Assembly: GCA_029851125.1 (NCBI GenBank)
Contig: CP100319.1
Span: forward strand, 139,762-203,761
DNA length: 64,000 bases
Direction: 5' to 3'
From: Candidatus Bostrichicola ureolyticus
Lineage (GTDB): Bacteria > Bacteroidota > Bacteroidia > Flavobacteriales > Blattabacteriaceae
Part shown: in pieces, positions 28,711 through 38,844 of the stretch
Position numbering within the stretch: position 1 is the first letter of the stretch
Layout of the letters: each line of letters starts with the position of its first letter
Notes under the pieces: generated by a model
What the model saw: the letters and a program-made list of their open reading frames with translations, nothing else
Told to the model about the DNA's origin: nothing
The model's database searches: none
Position numbers and translations under genes: made by a program

Positions 28711-29040
28711 ATGGTAAATATATCTGATTCAGCTAAAAAAAAATTAATTCTTATTATGAAAGAAGAAGGTTTATCTCCTAATAATGCTTTTGTTAGATTA
28801 GCTATTTCAAATAAAGGTTGTTCAGGTTTTTATTATGATTTATCTTTTGATAAAACACAAAAAAAAGACGATAATATTTATGATTTAAATGGAATAAAAA
28901 TTTTAATTAAAAAAAAATATGAATCTTATTTAAATAACATTATATTAGAATATAATGGTGGATTACAGGGAAAAGGATTTTATTTTAAAAATCCTAATGC
29001 AAAACATACTTGTGGATGTGGAAAAAGTTTTTCCATATAA
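28711..29040 (+). CDS. sufA: HesB/IscA-family iron-sulfur carrier (SufA type)
   Basis: A 109-residue A-type Fe-S carrier with the three conserved cysteines in NKGCSGF and HTCGCGKSF. It accepts clusters built on SufBCD and passes them to target proteins. It starts 16 bases after tRNA-fMet, so the two may be co-transcribed, and it heads the order A-B-C-D-S. The spacing to sufB is 15 bases. Whether to call it SufA or another A-type carrier depends only on operon position. Confidence 0.93.
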   Translation: MVNISDSAKKKLILIMKEEGLSPNNAFVRLAISNKGCSGFYYDLSFDKTQKKDDNIYDLNGIKILIKKKYESYLNNIILEYNGGLQGKGFYFKNPNAKHTCGCGKSFSI

Positions 29041-29055
29041 CAAAATAAAAAATAT

Positions 29056-30474
29056 ATGAATGGGGATAATAGCCACAATGATTTAATTAAAAAAATTGCT
29101 AATTCTGAATATAAATATGGTTTTTATACTGATATTGAATCATATAAGTTTCCAAAAGGACTAAATGAAGAAATTATTTCAGCTATATCTAAAAAAAATA
29201 ATGAACCAAATTGGTTATTAAATTGGCGTTTAGAATCTTTTGATTTTTGGAAAAAAATGCATTGTCCTAAATGGGCTAATATAAAATATATAGAACCAGA
29301 TTTTAATAATATAATTTATTACTCAGCTCCTAAAAAAAAAAATATTGATCCTATATTACTTGATACTTTTAACAAATTAGGAATTTCATTAGAAGAACAA
29401 AAAGTAGCTATAGATGTTGTAATGGATTCAGTATCAATAACTACTACGTTTAAAAAAACGTTATATGAAATGGGTATTATTTTTTGTCCTATTAGTGAAG
29501 CTATACAAAAATATTCTGATTTAATAAAAAAATATTTAGGTACAGTAGTTCCTAGAAATGATAATTTTTATGCCGCATTAAATTCTGCCGTTTTCTCAGA
29601 TGGATCTTTTTGTTATATACCAAAAGGTATACGTTGTCCTATTGAACTTTCTACTTACTTTCGTATTAATGAAAGTGGAACAGGTCAATTTGAAAGAACA
29701 TTAATTATTGCAGACGAAGATTCTTATGTTAGTTATTTAGAAGGTTGTACAGCCCCTAGTAGGGATGAAAATCAATTACATGCCGCTGTAGTTGAACTTA
29801 TTGCTTTAGAAAATTCTGAAATAAAATATTCTACAATTCAGAATTGGTTTCCAGGTAATAAAGATGGTAAAGGAGGAATATATAATTTTGTTACTAAACG
29901 TGGTTTATGTGAAAAAAATGCTAAAATATCTTGGACACAAGTAGAAACTGGATCATCTATTACTTGGAAATATCCTTCATGCATATTAAAAGGAGATTAT
30001 TCAGTAGGAGAATTTTATTCTGTAGCATTTACTAAAAATTTTCAACAAGCAGATACTGGTACAAAAATGATTCATATAGGGAAACATAGCAAAAGTACTA
30101 TTATTTCTAAAGGAATATCTGCTGATAGATCTCAAAATAGTTATAGGGGTTTAGTTAAAATAAATTCTAATGCGTATAATGCACGGAATTTTTCTCAATG
30201 TGATTCATTACTTCTTAGTAATGAATGTGGTGCACATACTTTTCCATATATTGATGTTAATAATTCTTCAGCATTAGTAGAACATGAAGCAACTACTTCT
30301 AAAATTGAGAAAGATCAAATATTTTATTGTAATCAACGTGGTATTAGTATAGAAAAAGCTATATCACTTATAGTAAATGGTTTTAGTAATGAAGTTTTAA
30401 ATAAACTTCCTATGGAATTTTCTATAGAAGCAAGAAAATTATTAGAAATATCTTTAGATAATTCTGTAGGATAA
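29056..30474 (+). CDS. sufB: Fe-S cluster assembly protein SufB
   Basis: A 472-residue SUF scaffold protein. Conserved segments include [54 protein letters not shown] and [20 protein letters not shown], and the C-terminus is [18 protein letters not shown]. It forms SufBC2D, on which clusters are assembled in the cytoplasm. The length is normal. Confidence 0.98.
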   Translation: MNGDNSHNDLIKKIANSEYKYGFYTDIESYKFPKGLNEEIISAISKKNNEPNWLLNWRLESFDFWKKMHCPKWANIKYIEPDFNNIIYYSAPKKKNIDPILLDTFNKLGISLEEQKVAIDVVMDSVSITTTFKKTLYEMGIIFCPISEAIQKYSDLIKKYLGTVVPRNDNFYAALNSAVFSDGSFCYIPKGIRCPIELSTYFRINESGTGQFERTLIIADEDSYVSYLEGCTAPSRDENQLHAAVVELIALENSEIKYSTIQNWFPGNKDGKGGIYNFVTKRGLCEKNAKISWTQVETGSSITWKYPSCILKGDYSVGEFYSVAFTKNFQQADTGTKMIHIGKHSKSTIISKGISADRSQNSYRGLVKINSNAYNARNFSQCDSLLLSNECGAHTFPYIDVNNSSALVEHEATTSKIEKDQIFYCNQRGISIEKAISLIVNGFSNEVLNKLPMEFSIEARKLLEISLDNSVG

Positions 30475-30491
30475 AAAATTTTTTAAATAAA

Positions 30492-31241
30492 GTGTTAACA
30501 ATAAAGGATTTACATGTTTTTATAGGAGGAAAACATATATTACAAGGAATTGATTTAATTATTAATCATGGGGAAATACATATTATTATGGGTCCCAATG
30601 GATCAGGAAAAAGTACACTTGCTTATGTAATAGCAGGAAAAAATGATTATAAAATTACTAAAGGTACAATGTATTTTGAAGAACAAAATATATTAAATAT
30701 GTCTACTGAAGAACGTGCATATTTAGGTATTTTTCTTTCGTTTCAATATCCTGTGGAAATTCCAGGGGTATCACTTTATAATTTTATTAAAACAGCTATT
30801 AATTCATTAAATAAAGCCCGTAATTTAAATCCAATTTCTACATCTGAAATATTAAAAAATATACATAAAACAGCTGAGTATTTAGGTTTAGACAAAGATC
30901 TTCTTAAACGTTCTGTTAATGAAGGTTTTTCTGGAGGTGAAAAAAAACGAAATGAAATATTTCAAATGACTATGCTTAATCCTAAATTAGCTATACTTGA
31001 TGAAACTGATTCAGGTTTAGATATTGATGCAATTAATATTATTTATAAAGGAGTTAATAGTTTAAAATCTAAAAATAATTCAGTATTAATTATTACTCAT
31101 TATCAAAGATTATTAGAGTATATAACACCTAATTATGTTCATATTTTATATAAAGGTAAAATTATAAAATCTGGAAATAAAAATTTAGCTTTAGAAATTG
31201 AAAAAAAAGGATTTAATTGGTTAATTAATAATGAAAAATAA
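30492..31241 (+). CDS. sufC: Fe-S cluster assembly ATPase SufC
   Basis: A 249-residue ABC-type ATPase: Walker A GPNGSGKST, signature FSGGEKKRNEI, Walker B LAILDETDSGLDIDA. It powers conformational change of SufBD during cluster assembly. The start codon is GTG at 30492, giving MLTIKDLHVFIGG, which matches the family start. The last 11 bases overlap sufD. Confidence 0.97.
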   Translation: MLTIKDLHVFIGGKHILQGIDLIINHGEIHIIMGPNGSGKSTLAYVIAGKNDYKITKGTMYFEEQNILNMSTEERAYLGIFLSFQYPVEIPGVSLYNFIKTAINSLNKARNLNPISTSEILKNIHKTAEYLGLDKDLLKRSVNEGFSGGEKKRNEIFQMTMLNPKLAILDETDSGLDIDAINIIYKGVNSLKSKNNSVLIITHYQRLLEYITPNYVHILYKGKIIKSGNKNLALEIEKKGFNWLINNEK

Positions 31242-32508
31242 AATTATTTCTGAATTTTTAAATGCAAAAAAAAATATTTTTCATTCAGAAAATGAATATA
31301 TCCAAAATATACGTAATGAATCAATAAATATGATTATAAATAATCATTTGTTGAATGAAGAAGAATGCAAAGATTTATTTAATAATTACAAGTTTAATAA
31401 TAAAAAATTTTTTTTAACGGATACTACTACTGAAAAAATATTAAAAAACTTAAAAATAAATGGTTTTCGTATTATTTTTATCAACGGAATTTATAACCAT
31501 AAATATTCTACATATAATAATAAATATTTAAAGAAATTATCTAATTTCTTTTCTTTAAAATCTGAATATAATAAACAATTTTATGATTTTTATAATAAAA
31601 TAGTATTAAAAAATAATATTTTTAATGTCCTTAATACTGCTTTTATACAAGAAGGTATATACCTTAATATTCCAAATAATATTATTATAAATGAACCTAT
31701 ACATATAATATATTTTTCATATTATGATAATAATATAATATTTAATACTAGAAATTTAATTATTGTAGGTGAAAATTCTAATGTTAATATAATAGAACAA
31801 TATCAATCATTAAATAATAATTTAATTATAAATAATTCATTAACAGAAATTTATGCACTATCTAATAGTAAAATAGAATATTTTAAAATACAAAATGATA
31901 GAATGAATTCTTCATTAATTGATAATACTTTTTTTTTACAAAAAAAAAATAGTAAATGTTCAATTAATACTTTTTCTTTTAAAGGAAAGTTGGTAAAAAA
32001 TAATCTTAACATTTATCAAGAGGGACCAGGTATTTCATCTTATTTAAGAGGTCTTACAATAGGTAAATCTAAAGAATCAATATCTCATAATACTTTAATA
32101 AATCATAAATATCCATTATGTAATAGTTATGAATTATATAATAATATATTTTCAGGTGAATCTAATGGTATTTTTAATGGAAAAATATTAATTCATAAAT
32201 ATGCTCAAAAAGTTAATGCTTTTCAGCAAAATAATAATATTATTCTGTCTGATAAAGCACGTATTAAAGCTATTCCTAAATTAGAAATTTTTGCCAATGA
32301 TGTTAAATGTTCACATGGATGTACAATAGGACCTTTAAATCTATCAATTTTATTTTATATTCGTTCAAGGGGAATTTCTGAAAAAGATGCTCAATTATTA
32401 TTGTTAAATACTTTTTTTGAAGAAAACATAAAATATATTATAATATATGATTTAAAATTATATATTATTAATATAATACATGAATTAATTAATAGTATTA
32501 TAGATTAA
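31231..32508 (+). CDS. sufD: Fe-S cluster assembly protein SufD
   Basis: A 425-residue SufB paralogue with the C-terminal beta-helix (FNGKILIHKYAQKVNAFQQNNN, LEIFANDVKCSHGCTIGPL) and the conserved Cys/His pair CSHGCT. It pairs with SufB in SufBC2D. The N-terminal region is divergent and rich in Asn/Lys from AT pressure. It overlaps sufC by 11 bases and is followed two bases later by sufS. Confidence 0.96.
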   Translation: MKNKIISEFLNAKKNIFHSENEYIQNIRNESINMIINNHLLNEEECKDLFNNYKFNNKKFFLTDTTTEKILKNLKINGFRIIFINGIYNHKYSTYNNKYLKKLSNFFSLKSEYNKQFYDFYNKIVLKNNIFNVLNTAFIQEGIYLNIPNNIIINEPIHIIYFSYYDNNIIFNTRNLIIVGENSNVNIIEQYQSLNNNLIINNSLTEIYALSNSKIEYFKIQNDRMNSSLIDNTFFLQKKNSKCSINTFSFKGKLVKNNLNIYQEGPGISSYLRGLTIGKSKESISHNTLINHKYPLCNSYELYNNIFSGESNGIFNGKILIHKYAQKVNAFQQNNNIILSDKARIKAIPKLEIFANDVKCSHGCTIGPLNLSILFYIRSRGISEKDAQLLLLNTFFEENIKYIIIYDLKLYIINIIHELINSIID

Positions 32509-32510
32509 AT

Positions 32511-33737
32511 ATGTTATCAGACAAAGATATTTTATATATTCGTAAACAATTTCCTATTTTAAAAAAAAAAATTTATAAAAATCCTTTAATTTATCTAGAT
32601 AATGCTGCTACCACTCAAAAACCAATACAAGTTATTAATGCTATTAAAAAATATTATACTACTATTAATGCTAATGTTCATAGAGGAGCTCATTATCTTA
32701 GTCAAATAGCAACGAATGCTATTGAAAATAGTAGATTAAAAATTAAAAATTTTATTAATGCAAGATATTCAGAAGAAATTATTTTTACACGTAATACTAC
32801 AGAAGCAATTAATTTAGTAGCATTAGGAATTTCAAATTTTATAAAACCAGGAGATGAAATTCTAATTTCATATTTAGAACATCATTCTAATATTGTTCCA
32901 TGGCAAATGCTTTGTGAACGTACAAAAACTTGTTTAAAAGTTATTCCAATTGATAAAGAAGGTACATTAAAATGGGAAGTTTTTGAACAACTTATTTCAG
33001 TTAATACTAAAATTGTTGCAATTACCCACTTATCTAATGTTTTAGGTATAAATCCACCTGTTAAAAAATTTATAAAAAAAGCTCATACTTATGGTGCCAA
33101 AGTATTAATTGATGGTGCACAGGCTTTATCTCACTTAGTGATTGATGTACAAAATTTGGATGCTGACTTTTACGTATTTTCTGCACATAAAATGTATGGT
33201 CCTACAGGAGTAGGAGTATTATATGGTAAAAAAAATAGTTTAGAAAAATTATTACCTTATCAAGGTGGAGGAGAAATGATTAAAAATGTAACTTTTGAAA
33301 AAACTATATATGCTGATATACCGTATAAATTTGAAGCAGGAACACCCAATATAGAAGGTATTGTAGCATGGTCTTATGCAATAGATTTCATAGAAAATAT
33401 AGGTATGAATAATATAATTTTATATGAAAAAAAATTATTGGATTATATAACTTATATGTTAAGTAAAATTAATGGAATTATTATATATTCACAATATATA
33501 CCTCGTATTGGTATTATTTCATTTAATATATCTGATATTCATCCTTTTGATATAGGTCTTATTTTAGATCGTTTAGGTATTGCAGTTCGTACAGGACATC
33601 ATTGTGCCCAACCCATAATTGATTTTTTTAAAATTTTAGGTACAGTACGTATTAGTATATCTATATATAATACATTTGAAGAAATAGATTATCTTTATAA
33701 AGCAATTTTAAAAGCAAATAAAATGTTAAAAAAATAA
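32511..33737 (+). CDS. sufS: Cysteine desulfurase SufS
   Basis: A 408-residue PLP enzyme that removes sulfur from cysteine for Fe-S assembly. Motifs: LDNAATTQKP near the start, VHRGAHYLS, HLSNVLG, the PLP lysine in FSAHKMYGPTGVGVLYG and the active-site cysteine in RTGHHCAQP. Its usual activator SufE is encoded elsewhere (41738-42178). It ends one base before the convergent infB. Confidence 0.98.
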   Translation: MLSDKDILYIRKQFPILKKKIYKNPLIYLDNAATTQKPIQVINAIKKYYTTINANVHRGAHYLSQIATNAIENSRLKIKNFINARYSEEIIFTRNTTEAINLVALGISNFIKPGDEILISYLEHHSNIVPWQMLCERTKTCLKVIPIDKEGTLKWEVFEQLISVNTKIVAITHLSNVLGINPPVKKFIKKAHTYGAKVLIDGAQALSHLVIDVQNLDADFYVFSAHKMYGPTGVGVLYGKKNSLEKLLPYQGGGEMIKNVTFEKTIYADIPYKFEAGTPNIEGIVAWSYAIDFIENIGMNNIILYEKKLLDYITYMLSKINGIIIYSQYIPRIGIISFNISDIHPFDIGLILDRLGIAVRTGHHCAQPIIDFFKILGTVRISISIYNTFEEIDYLYKAILKANKMLKK

Positions 33738-33738
33738 A

Positions 33739-35865
33739 TTATTCATAATCATAATTTTCTATTATATCTCCAGTTTTAATATTGGAATAATTTTTTAGAC
33801 TTATACCACATTCATAACCTTTTTGTACTTCTTTAATATCTTCTTTAAATCTTTTTAAAGAAAGAATATCACAATTAGATTGTATAACTATACCTTCTCT
33901 AATAAGTCTAATTTTAGAATTAAAAACTATTTTTCCTTTAGTTATTATGCATCCAGCAATAATACCTATTTTTGGTATTTTAAATATTTCTTGTACTTGT
34001 GCATTACCTATAATTTTTTCTTTTTTGTTTTTATTATTTTTATTTAATCCATCTATAGCTTTTTTAATATCATTTATTATATCATATATGATTGAATATG
34101 TACGTATCTCAATATTTTCTTTGTATGCAATATTAATAATATTATTATTAGCTGTACGCACATTAAAACCTATAATTATAGCATTTGAAGCACTAGCTAA
34201 TAATACATCAGATTCAGTAATAGCTCCTACATTTTTGTAAATAATATTAATCATAATTTTATCTGTAGATTCTTTTTGCAAAGAATTGGCTATAGCTTCT
34301 ATAGAACCATCTTTATCTCCTTTTATTATAATTTTAATTTCTTTAAAATTACCTAAGGCAATTCTTCTACCAATTTCATCTAATGTTAGATATTTTTGAG
34401 TACGAATATTTTGTTCACGTTGTAATTGCATTCGTTTATAAGCAATTTCTTTAGCTTTTTTCTCATATTTAAAAACTTTAAATTTATCTCCTGCTACAGG
34501 AGCTCCATTTAACCCTAAAATTATTACTGGTTTAGAAGGACCAGCTTCTTTAATAGATTGTCCACGTTCGTCTAATATAACTTTTATTTTTCCGTGATAA
34601 TTACCTGCTAATACATAATCACCTTTTTTAAGTGTACCATTTTGTATAATAACATTAGTTAAAAAACCTCTACCTTTATCTAAACTGGCTTCTATAACAG
34701 TTCCGGTTGCCAATTTATTAGGATTAGCTTTAAGTTGTAAAATTTCAGATTCAATTATTATTTTTTCCAATAATTTATTTATCCCAATCCCTGTTTTAGC
34801 AGATATTTCTTGAGATTGATATTTACCTCCCCATTCTTCTACTAAAAGATTCATTCCTGCTAATTGTTCACGTATTTTTTCAGGTTGAGACATAGGTTTA
34901 TCAATTTTATTTATAGCAAATATCATTGATACACCAGATATTTGAGCATGACTTATTGCTTCTTTTGTTTGAGGCATAATTTTATCATCTGCTGCAATAA
35001 CAATTACAGCAATATCGGTAATTTGAGCACCTCTTGCACGCATAGCTGTAAATGCTTCATGTCCAGGTGTATCAATAAAAGTTATGTTTTTTCCTTCAAA
35101 ATCAACACTATATGCTCCTATATGTTGAGTAATTCCACCAACCTCTCCAACGATTATATTAGATTTTCTAATGTAATCAATTAATGAAGTTTTACCATGA
35201 TCTACATGTCCCATTATTGTTACTATAGGTGAACGATTTTTAAGATTAGTTTCAAAATCTTTTTCATCTTGAATTGCATATTCTAACCCTATAAATTCTA
35301 CTAAATATCCAAATTCATGTGCAACTAATGTAATTGTTTCAGCATTTAAACGTTGATTCATTGTAACCATAATACCTAATGAAAGACATGTTTTTATAAT
35401 TTCGGTTTCAGAAATATTTATTATAGCAGATAATTCATTGACTGTTGCAAATTCTGTTATTTTTACTATTTTTTTATTAGTACTAATTATTTTATTAGTA
35501 TTATATTTTTTAATATTATTTTTTTTATTATATTTTTTAATATTATTATTTTTACTAATATTATTAATATTATTATATTTACTAATATTATTTTTTTTAA
35601 TATTATTATTTTTACTAATATTATTTTTTTTAATATTATTTTTTTTATTTAAAAAATTTTCTTTTTTACTTGATTGAGTATAATTAAATTTTTGAGTTTT
35701 ATTTGTAGTATTTAATGTTTTTAATATTTTTTTATATCTATTTCTATTTTCAATATTTTTAATTTTATCAAGATTAATATTTCCTAATGTTTTTATATTA
35801 ATCAGTTTATTACGGATTATATCAGGTTTATTTTTGATATTATCGTTATTTTCGTTATTGGGCAT
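33739..35865 (-). CDS. infB: Translation initiation factor IF-2
   Basis: A 708-residue IF-2 that brings fMet-tRNA to the 30S subunit. Residues 1-130 are a variable linker, of which about 73-131 is a run of Asn/Lys/Ile repeats. An IF2_N-like segment follows at about 136-185. The G domain starts with GHVDHGKT at residues 219-226, then DTPGHEAF and NKIDKP, and four C-terminal domains complete it. It is shorter than free-living flavobacterial IF-2 because of the N-terminal linker. It lies downstream of nusA with a 79-base gap. Confidence 0.97.
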   Translation of the reverse strand: MPNNENNDNIKNKPDIIRNKLINIKTLGNINLDKIKNIENRNRYKKILKTLNTTNKTQKFNYTQSSKKENFLNKKNNIKKNNISKNNNIKKNNISKYNNINNISKNNNIKKYNKKNNIKKYNTNKIISTNKKIVKITEFATVNELSAIINISETEIIKTCLSLGIMVTMNQRLNAETITLVAHEFGYLVEFIGLEYAIQDEKDFETNLKNRSPIVTIMGHVDHGKTSLIDYIRKSNIIVGEVGGITQHIGAYSVDFEGKNITFIDTPGHEAFTAMRARGAQITDIAVIVIAADDKIMPQTKEAISHAQISGVSMIFAINKIDKPMSQPEKIREQLAGMNLLVEEWGGKYQSQEISAKTGIGINKLLEKIIIESEILQLKANPNKLATGTVIEASLDKGRGFLTNVIIQNGTLKKGDYVLAGNYHGKIKVILDERGQSIKEAGPSKPVIILGLNGAPVAGDKFKVFKYEKKAKEIAYKRMQLQREQNIRTQKYLTLDEIGRRIALGNFKEIKIIIKGDKDGSIEAIANSLQKESTDKIMINIIYKNVGAITESDVLLASASNAIIIGFNVRTANNNIINIAYKENIEIRTYSIIYDIINDIKKAIDGLNKNNKNKKEKIIGNAQVQEIFKIPKIGIIAGCIITKGKIVFNSKIRLIREGIVIQSNCDILSLKRFKEDIKEVQKGYECGISLKNYSNIKTGDIIENYDYE
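35473..35649 (-). repeat. Degenerate Asn/Lys-coding minisatellite in infB
   Basis: An irregular tandem array of 15- to 24-base units encodes variants of NNIKKNNISK. It replaces most of the variable N-terminal linker of IF-2. The opposite strand is open and leucine/isoleucine-rich, which is a shadow. Confidence 0.8.
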
Positions 35866-35944
35866 AAATTTAAATTGTTTATAACAAATATTATATAATT
35901 CTATTGAGAAATAAATCTGATTTTAAATAATTAAAAATAATTAT

Positions 35945-36979
35945 TTAATTAATGATAAAATCTTTTAAAAGATTTATTTTATATCCTGTTAATTGTATTG
36001 CTAAACGAATATTTAATCCTCCTCGTCCAATCGCTTTAGATATTTCTTCCATTTTTAAATAAACATTAGCTAATTTATTTTTTTCGTCTATTTTAATCAT
36101 AGAAATTTTAGCTGGATTTAATGCTCTAGTAATATAAAGTTGAATATTAGAAGTATAATTAATTATATCAATATTTTCATTTTTTAATTCTCTTATTATA
36201 GAATGTATTCTGGATCCTTTAATACCTACACAAGCACCTACTGGATCTATACGATCATCATAAGATTCAACAGCTATTTTAGCTTTTTCTCCAGGAACAC
36301 GTACAACTTTTTTAATTTTAATTATTTTATCAGTTATTTCAGGTATTTCTAATTCAAAAAGTTTTTCTATAAATTTTATATTAGTTCTAGATAAAATAAT
36401 TATAGGTTTACCATCTTTCAACGATATATTTTTTACCAATGCAATAACAGTATCACCTTTTTTAAAAGAATCACTATATATTTGTTCGTTTTTAGGCAAA
36501 ATCATTTCATTTTGTTCCTCATCTTTCATTATAATATGTTGAGATAGAATATGATATACCTCAACATTAACTATTTCTCCAATTTTTTTTTTTAAAATAT
36601 TAAATCTATTTGTATGATAGAATTCATTTATTTTAAATAAAAAATTTTTTTTTAAAAAAAAAATAGCTCTTCTTCCCAGATTTTTTAATTCAACTTTTTC
36701 AGTAACTTCTTCTCCAATTTCAAATTCTTGTTTTCGTTCCATTGAAAGTGCTATTTCTTTATTTAAATTTTTATCATCCACAACAATACGATTTCTCCAA
36801 ATTTCTATATCTCCTTTATCTGTATTTACGATTATATTATAATTGTATGAATTACCATATTTTCGTTGTAAAACACTTCTTAGAGATTCTTTTAATATTA
36901 GAATAAGATTTGCTTTATCAATATTTTTTTTTTTTTTAATTAAATCTATAAAAGAATCTATTAAAGCTATGTTATCCAT
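35945..36979 (-). CDS. nusA: Transcription elongation factor NusA, short form
   Basis: A 344-residue NusA: N-terminal RNA polymerase-binding domain (residues 1-125), S1 domain (GEIVNVEVYHILSQHIIM), then KH domains with DPVGACVGIKGSRIHSIIREL and AIGRGGLNIRLAIQLTG. It lacks any acidic C-terminal extension and is shorter than the roughly 410 residues of free-living relatives. It modulates pausing and termination. The usual first gene of the rimP-nusA-infB operon is missing, since a divergent mscS gene lies 79 bases upstream. Confidence 0.96.
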   Translation of the reverse strand: MDNIALIDSFIDLIKKKKNIDKANLILILKESLRSVLQRKYGNSYNYNIIVNTDKGDIEIWRNRIVVDDKNLNKEIALSMERKQEFEIGEEVTEKVELKNLGRRAIFFLKKNFLFKINEFYHTNRFNILKKKIGEIVNVEVYHILSQHIIMKDEEQNEMILPKNEQIYSDSFKKGDTVIALVKNISLKDGKPIIILSRTNIKFIEKLFELEIPEITDKIIKIKKVVRVPGEKAKIAVESYDDRIDPVGACVGIKGSRIHSIIRELKNENIDIINYTSNIQLYITRALNPAKISMIKIDEKNKLANVYLKMEEISKAIGRGGLNIRLAIQLTGYKINLLKDFIIN

Positions 36980-37058
36980 TAATTAATTTAATTTAATTAA
37001 AAATTAAATATATAATAATTATAATAATTTAATAATAAATTTATTAATATTATTACGT

Positions 37059-38120
37059 ATGTCTATGTCTACAACATTGAACAGATTTTTTAACAGATTT
37101 TTAGATTTTTGTTTAAAACAAAAAATTTTTTTTAATAAAAAAATATTAAATATTATAATAATATTATTTTTAATAACTGTTTTAATAATTGTTAATTTTT
37201 TTAAATCATATTCATTATTAATTTTTATTTTAAAAAAAATATCTTATATACTTTTAATATTAATATTTTTACAATTTTTATTTAGAATTATTAACTGGAT
37301 CATACCAATTATTACTATAAAAAATAATTATGAAACAGTTGCTGTACGTTCTTTTTCACAATTATTTAAAATAATTTCGGTTATTTATTGTTTATTAATT
37401 ATAATATCAATATTAACAAATAATCAACCTGGAACTATTTTAACAAGTTTAAGTGCTTTAACCGCTATTATTATATTAATTTTTAGAGATATTATTTTAG
37501 GTTTTGTTTCTGGTATGCAAATTTACTCAACAAAAATGGTAAAAGTTGGTGACTATATTGCTATTCCTAAATATAATATAAAAGGTATTATATTAGAAAT
37601 AAATCTTAGTTTAATAAAACTAGAAAATTTTGATAAAACAATAACTACTGTACCAGTTTATGATTTTCTATCTACAGCAATAACAAATTATGAATTAATA
37701 CGTATTCGTAATATACGTTTAATAAAAAAATACTTAATTTTTAATTTAAAATCTTTACAAGTTTGTAATACTTTAAGTAAGTATAAAAAATCTACTTTAA
37801 TAAATGATTTTATTAAAAAAAAAGAATTAGAAATTGAAAATAATAAAACAATATTTAATATTAATAATAAAAAAATAATTACTAATATTAGTATATATAA
37901 CGAATATATTATTTTTTATCTTAAACAACATCCATTGATTTCTAAATCAGAAAAAATTATTGTTAGACAAAATGAATATAATGGATTTGGATTACCTATT
38001 GAAATATCTTGTTTTATAATGGAATATAATAATTATCAAAAAATAATGGATGATATATTTTATTATATTATAATAATAGCTAAAGAATTTGATTTGGAAG
38101 TTATAAATATATTTAAATAA
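37059..38120 (+). CDS. Small-conductance mechanosensitive channel (MscS family)
   Basis: A 353-residue membrane protein with about four N-terminal hydrophobic segments (residues 25-155), then the MscS beta domain (VKVGDYIAIPKYNIKGIILEINLSLIKLENFD, TTVPVYDFLSTAITNY) and a C-terminal alpha/beta domain. Such channels release osmolytes on osmotic downshock. The pore-lining TM3 is followed by RDIILGFVSGMQI. Retention in an endosymbiont may reflect osmotic stress inside host cells. Alternative starts exist at the first or second Met. Confidence 0.9.
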   Translation: MSMSTTLNRFFNRFLDFCLKQKIFFNKKILNIIIILFLITVLIIVNFFKSYSLLIFILKKISYILLILIFLQFLFRIINWIIPIITIKNNYETVAVRSFSQLFKIISVIYCLLIIISILTNNQPGTILTSLSALTAIIILIFRDIILGFVSGMQIYSTKMVKVGDYIAIPKYNIKGIILEINLSLIKLENFDKTITTVPVYDFLSTAITNYELIRIRNIRLIKKYLIFNLKSLQVCNTLSKYKKSTLINDFIKKKELEIENNKTIFNINNKKIITNISIYNEYIIFYLKQHPLISKSEKIIVRQNEYNGFGLPIEISCFIMEYNNYQKIMDDIFYYIIIIAKEFDLEVINIFK

Positions 38121-38143
38121 ATATTTTTTTTTAATATTTAAAT

Positions 38144-38320
38144 ATGTATTTTTTAATATTTACCATTATTATTTTTTTAATTAAAGAATCTTTAAAAAGA
38201 TTTTATTTGTTTTATAAAAAAAAATATAATGATTACAATTATTATTTATAAAAAAAGATAAAAATATATGATGATTATTCTGATGCAGAAACTATTAATT
38301 ATGAAGAAATAAAAAATTAA
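38144..38320 (+). pseudogene. Broken DUF4834-like membrane protein
   Basis: From an ATG at 38144 a hydrophobic start (MYFLIFTIIIFLIKESLKRF) runs 35 codons to a TAA at 38249. The same frame then continues without interruption to DDYSDAETINYEEIKN and a stop at 38320. Bacteroidota DUF4834 proteins have just this plan: a short membrane segment, a charged linker and a terminal motif like YVDYEEI. A single in-frame stop therefore appears to split the gene. Family identity is an inference from composition and the end motif. Confidence 0.4.
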
Positions 38321-38331
38321 ATTTAAATAAA

Positions 38332-38682
38332 ATGGCGTTAAAAATAACAACCGAATGCATTAATTGTGGTGCTTGCGAACCTGAATGTCCTAATAAAGCT
38401 ATTTATGAAGTAGGAACTGTATGGAAATTATCTGATGGAACATCGTTAAAAGGAATGGTACAATTTAAATCATTATTAATAGATGCTGATGCTGTTCAAG
38501 TTCCTAAAAGTAATAAAGTATACTTTATAGTAACAGAAAAATGTACTGAATGTATAGGCTTTAATAATGAACCTCAATGTGCGTCTGTATGTCCAGTTGA
38601 TTGTTGTATTTTAGATATAAATAATATTGAATCAAAAGATGAATTACTGAAAAAGAAAAAAATGTTACATAATGAAAAATAA
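38332..38682 (+). CDS. fdx: 4Fe-4S dicluster ferredoxin
   Basis: A 116-residue ferredoxin. The first cluster motif is CINCGACEPECP; the second is split by an insertion (CTECIGFNNEPQCASVCP), as in the Allochromatium-type dicluster ferredoxins. It carries low-potential electrons in the cytoplasm. With korB 1.1 kb downstream it may accept electrons from 2-oxoacid oxidation. The start ATG is 12 bases after the preceding broken gene. Confidence 0.93.
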   Translation: MALKITTECINCGACEPECPNKAIYEVGTVWKLSDGTSLKGMVQFKSLLIDADAVQVPKSNKVYFIVTEKCTECIGFNNEPQCASVCPVDCCILDINNIESKDELLKKKKMLHNEK

Positions 38683-38691
38683 TTGGTGTAA

Positions 38692-38835
38692 TTGTATATT
38701 TTTTATTGTGTATTCCAAGAAAGTTTAGTCGTTATAAGTAAAAATGCAAAGAATTTGAATTATTATTTAAGCTTAATACAACTTTATGAAGTTATAGGTA
38801 AACGTACTAGGGTAATAACAATTAAAAAATGTTGA
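38692..38835 (+). pseudogene. Possible gene remnant between ferredoxin and ruvB
   Basis: After the ferredoxin stop, the same frame stays open for 47 codons from a TTG at 38692 to TGA at 38833, including QESLVVISKNAKNLNYYLSL and LYEVIGKRTRVITIKK. The base composition here is less AT-extreme than true spacer nearby, which suggests decayed coding sequence. I do not recognise the family and see no good start codon. It could equally be a fortuitous open stretch. Confidence 0.3.
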
Positions 38836-38844
38836 AATATTAGA

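Noticed and set aside
35438-35677. Leucine/isoleucine-rich plus-strand frame resembling a small membrane protein
   Set aside because: It is the antisense of the Asn/Lys repeat in infB.
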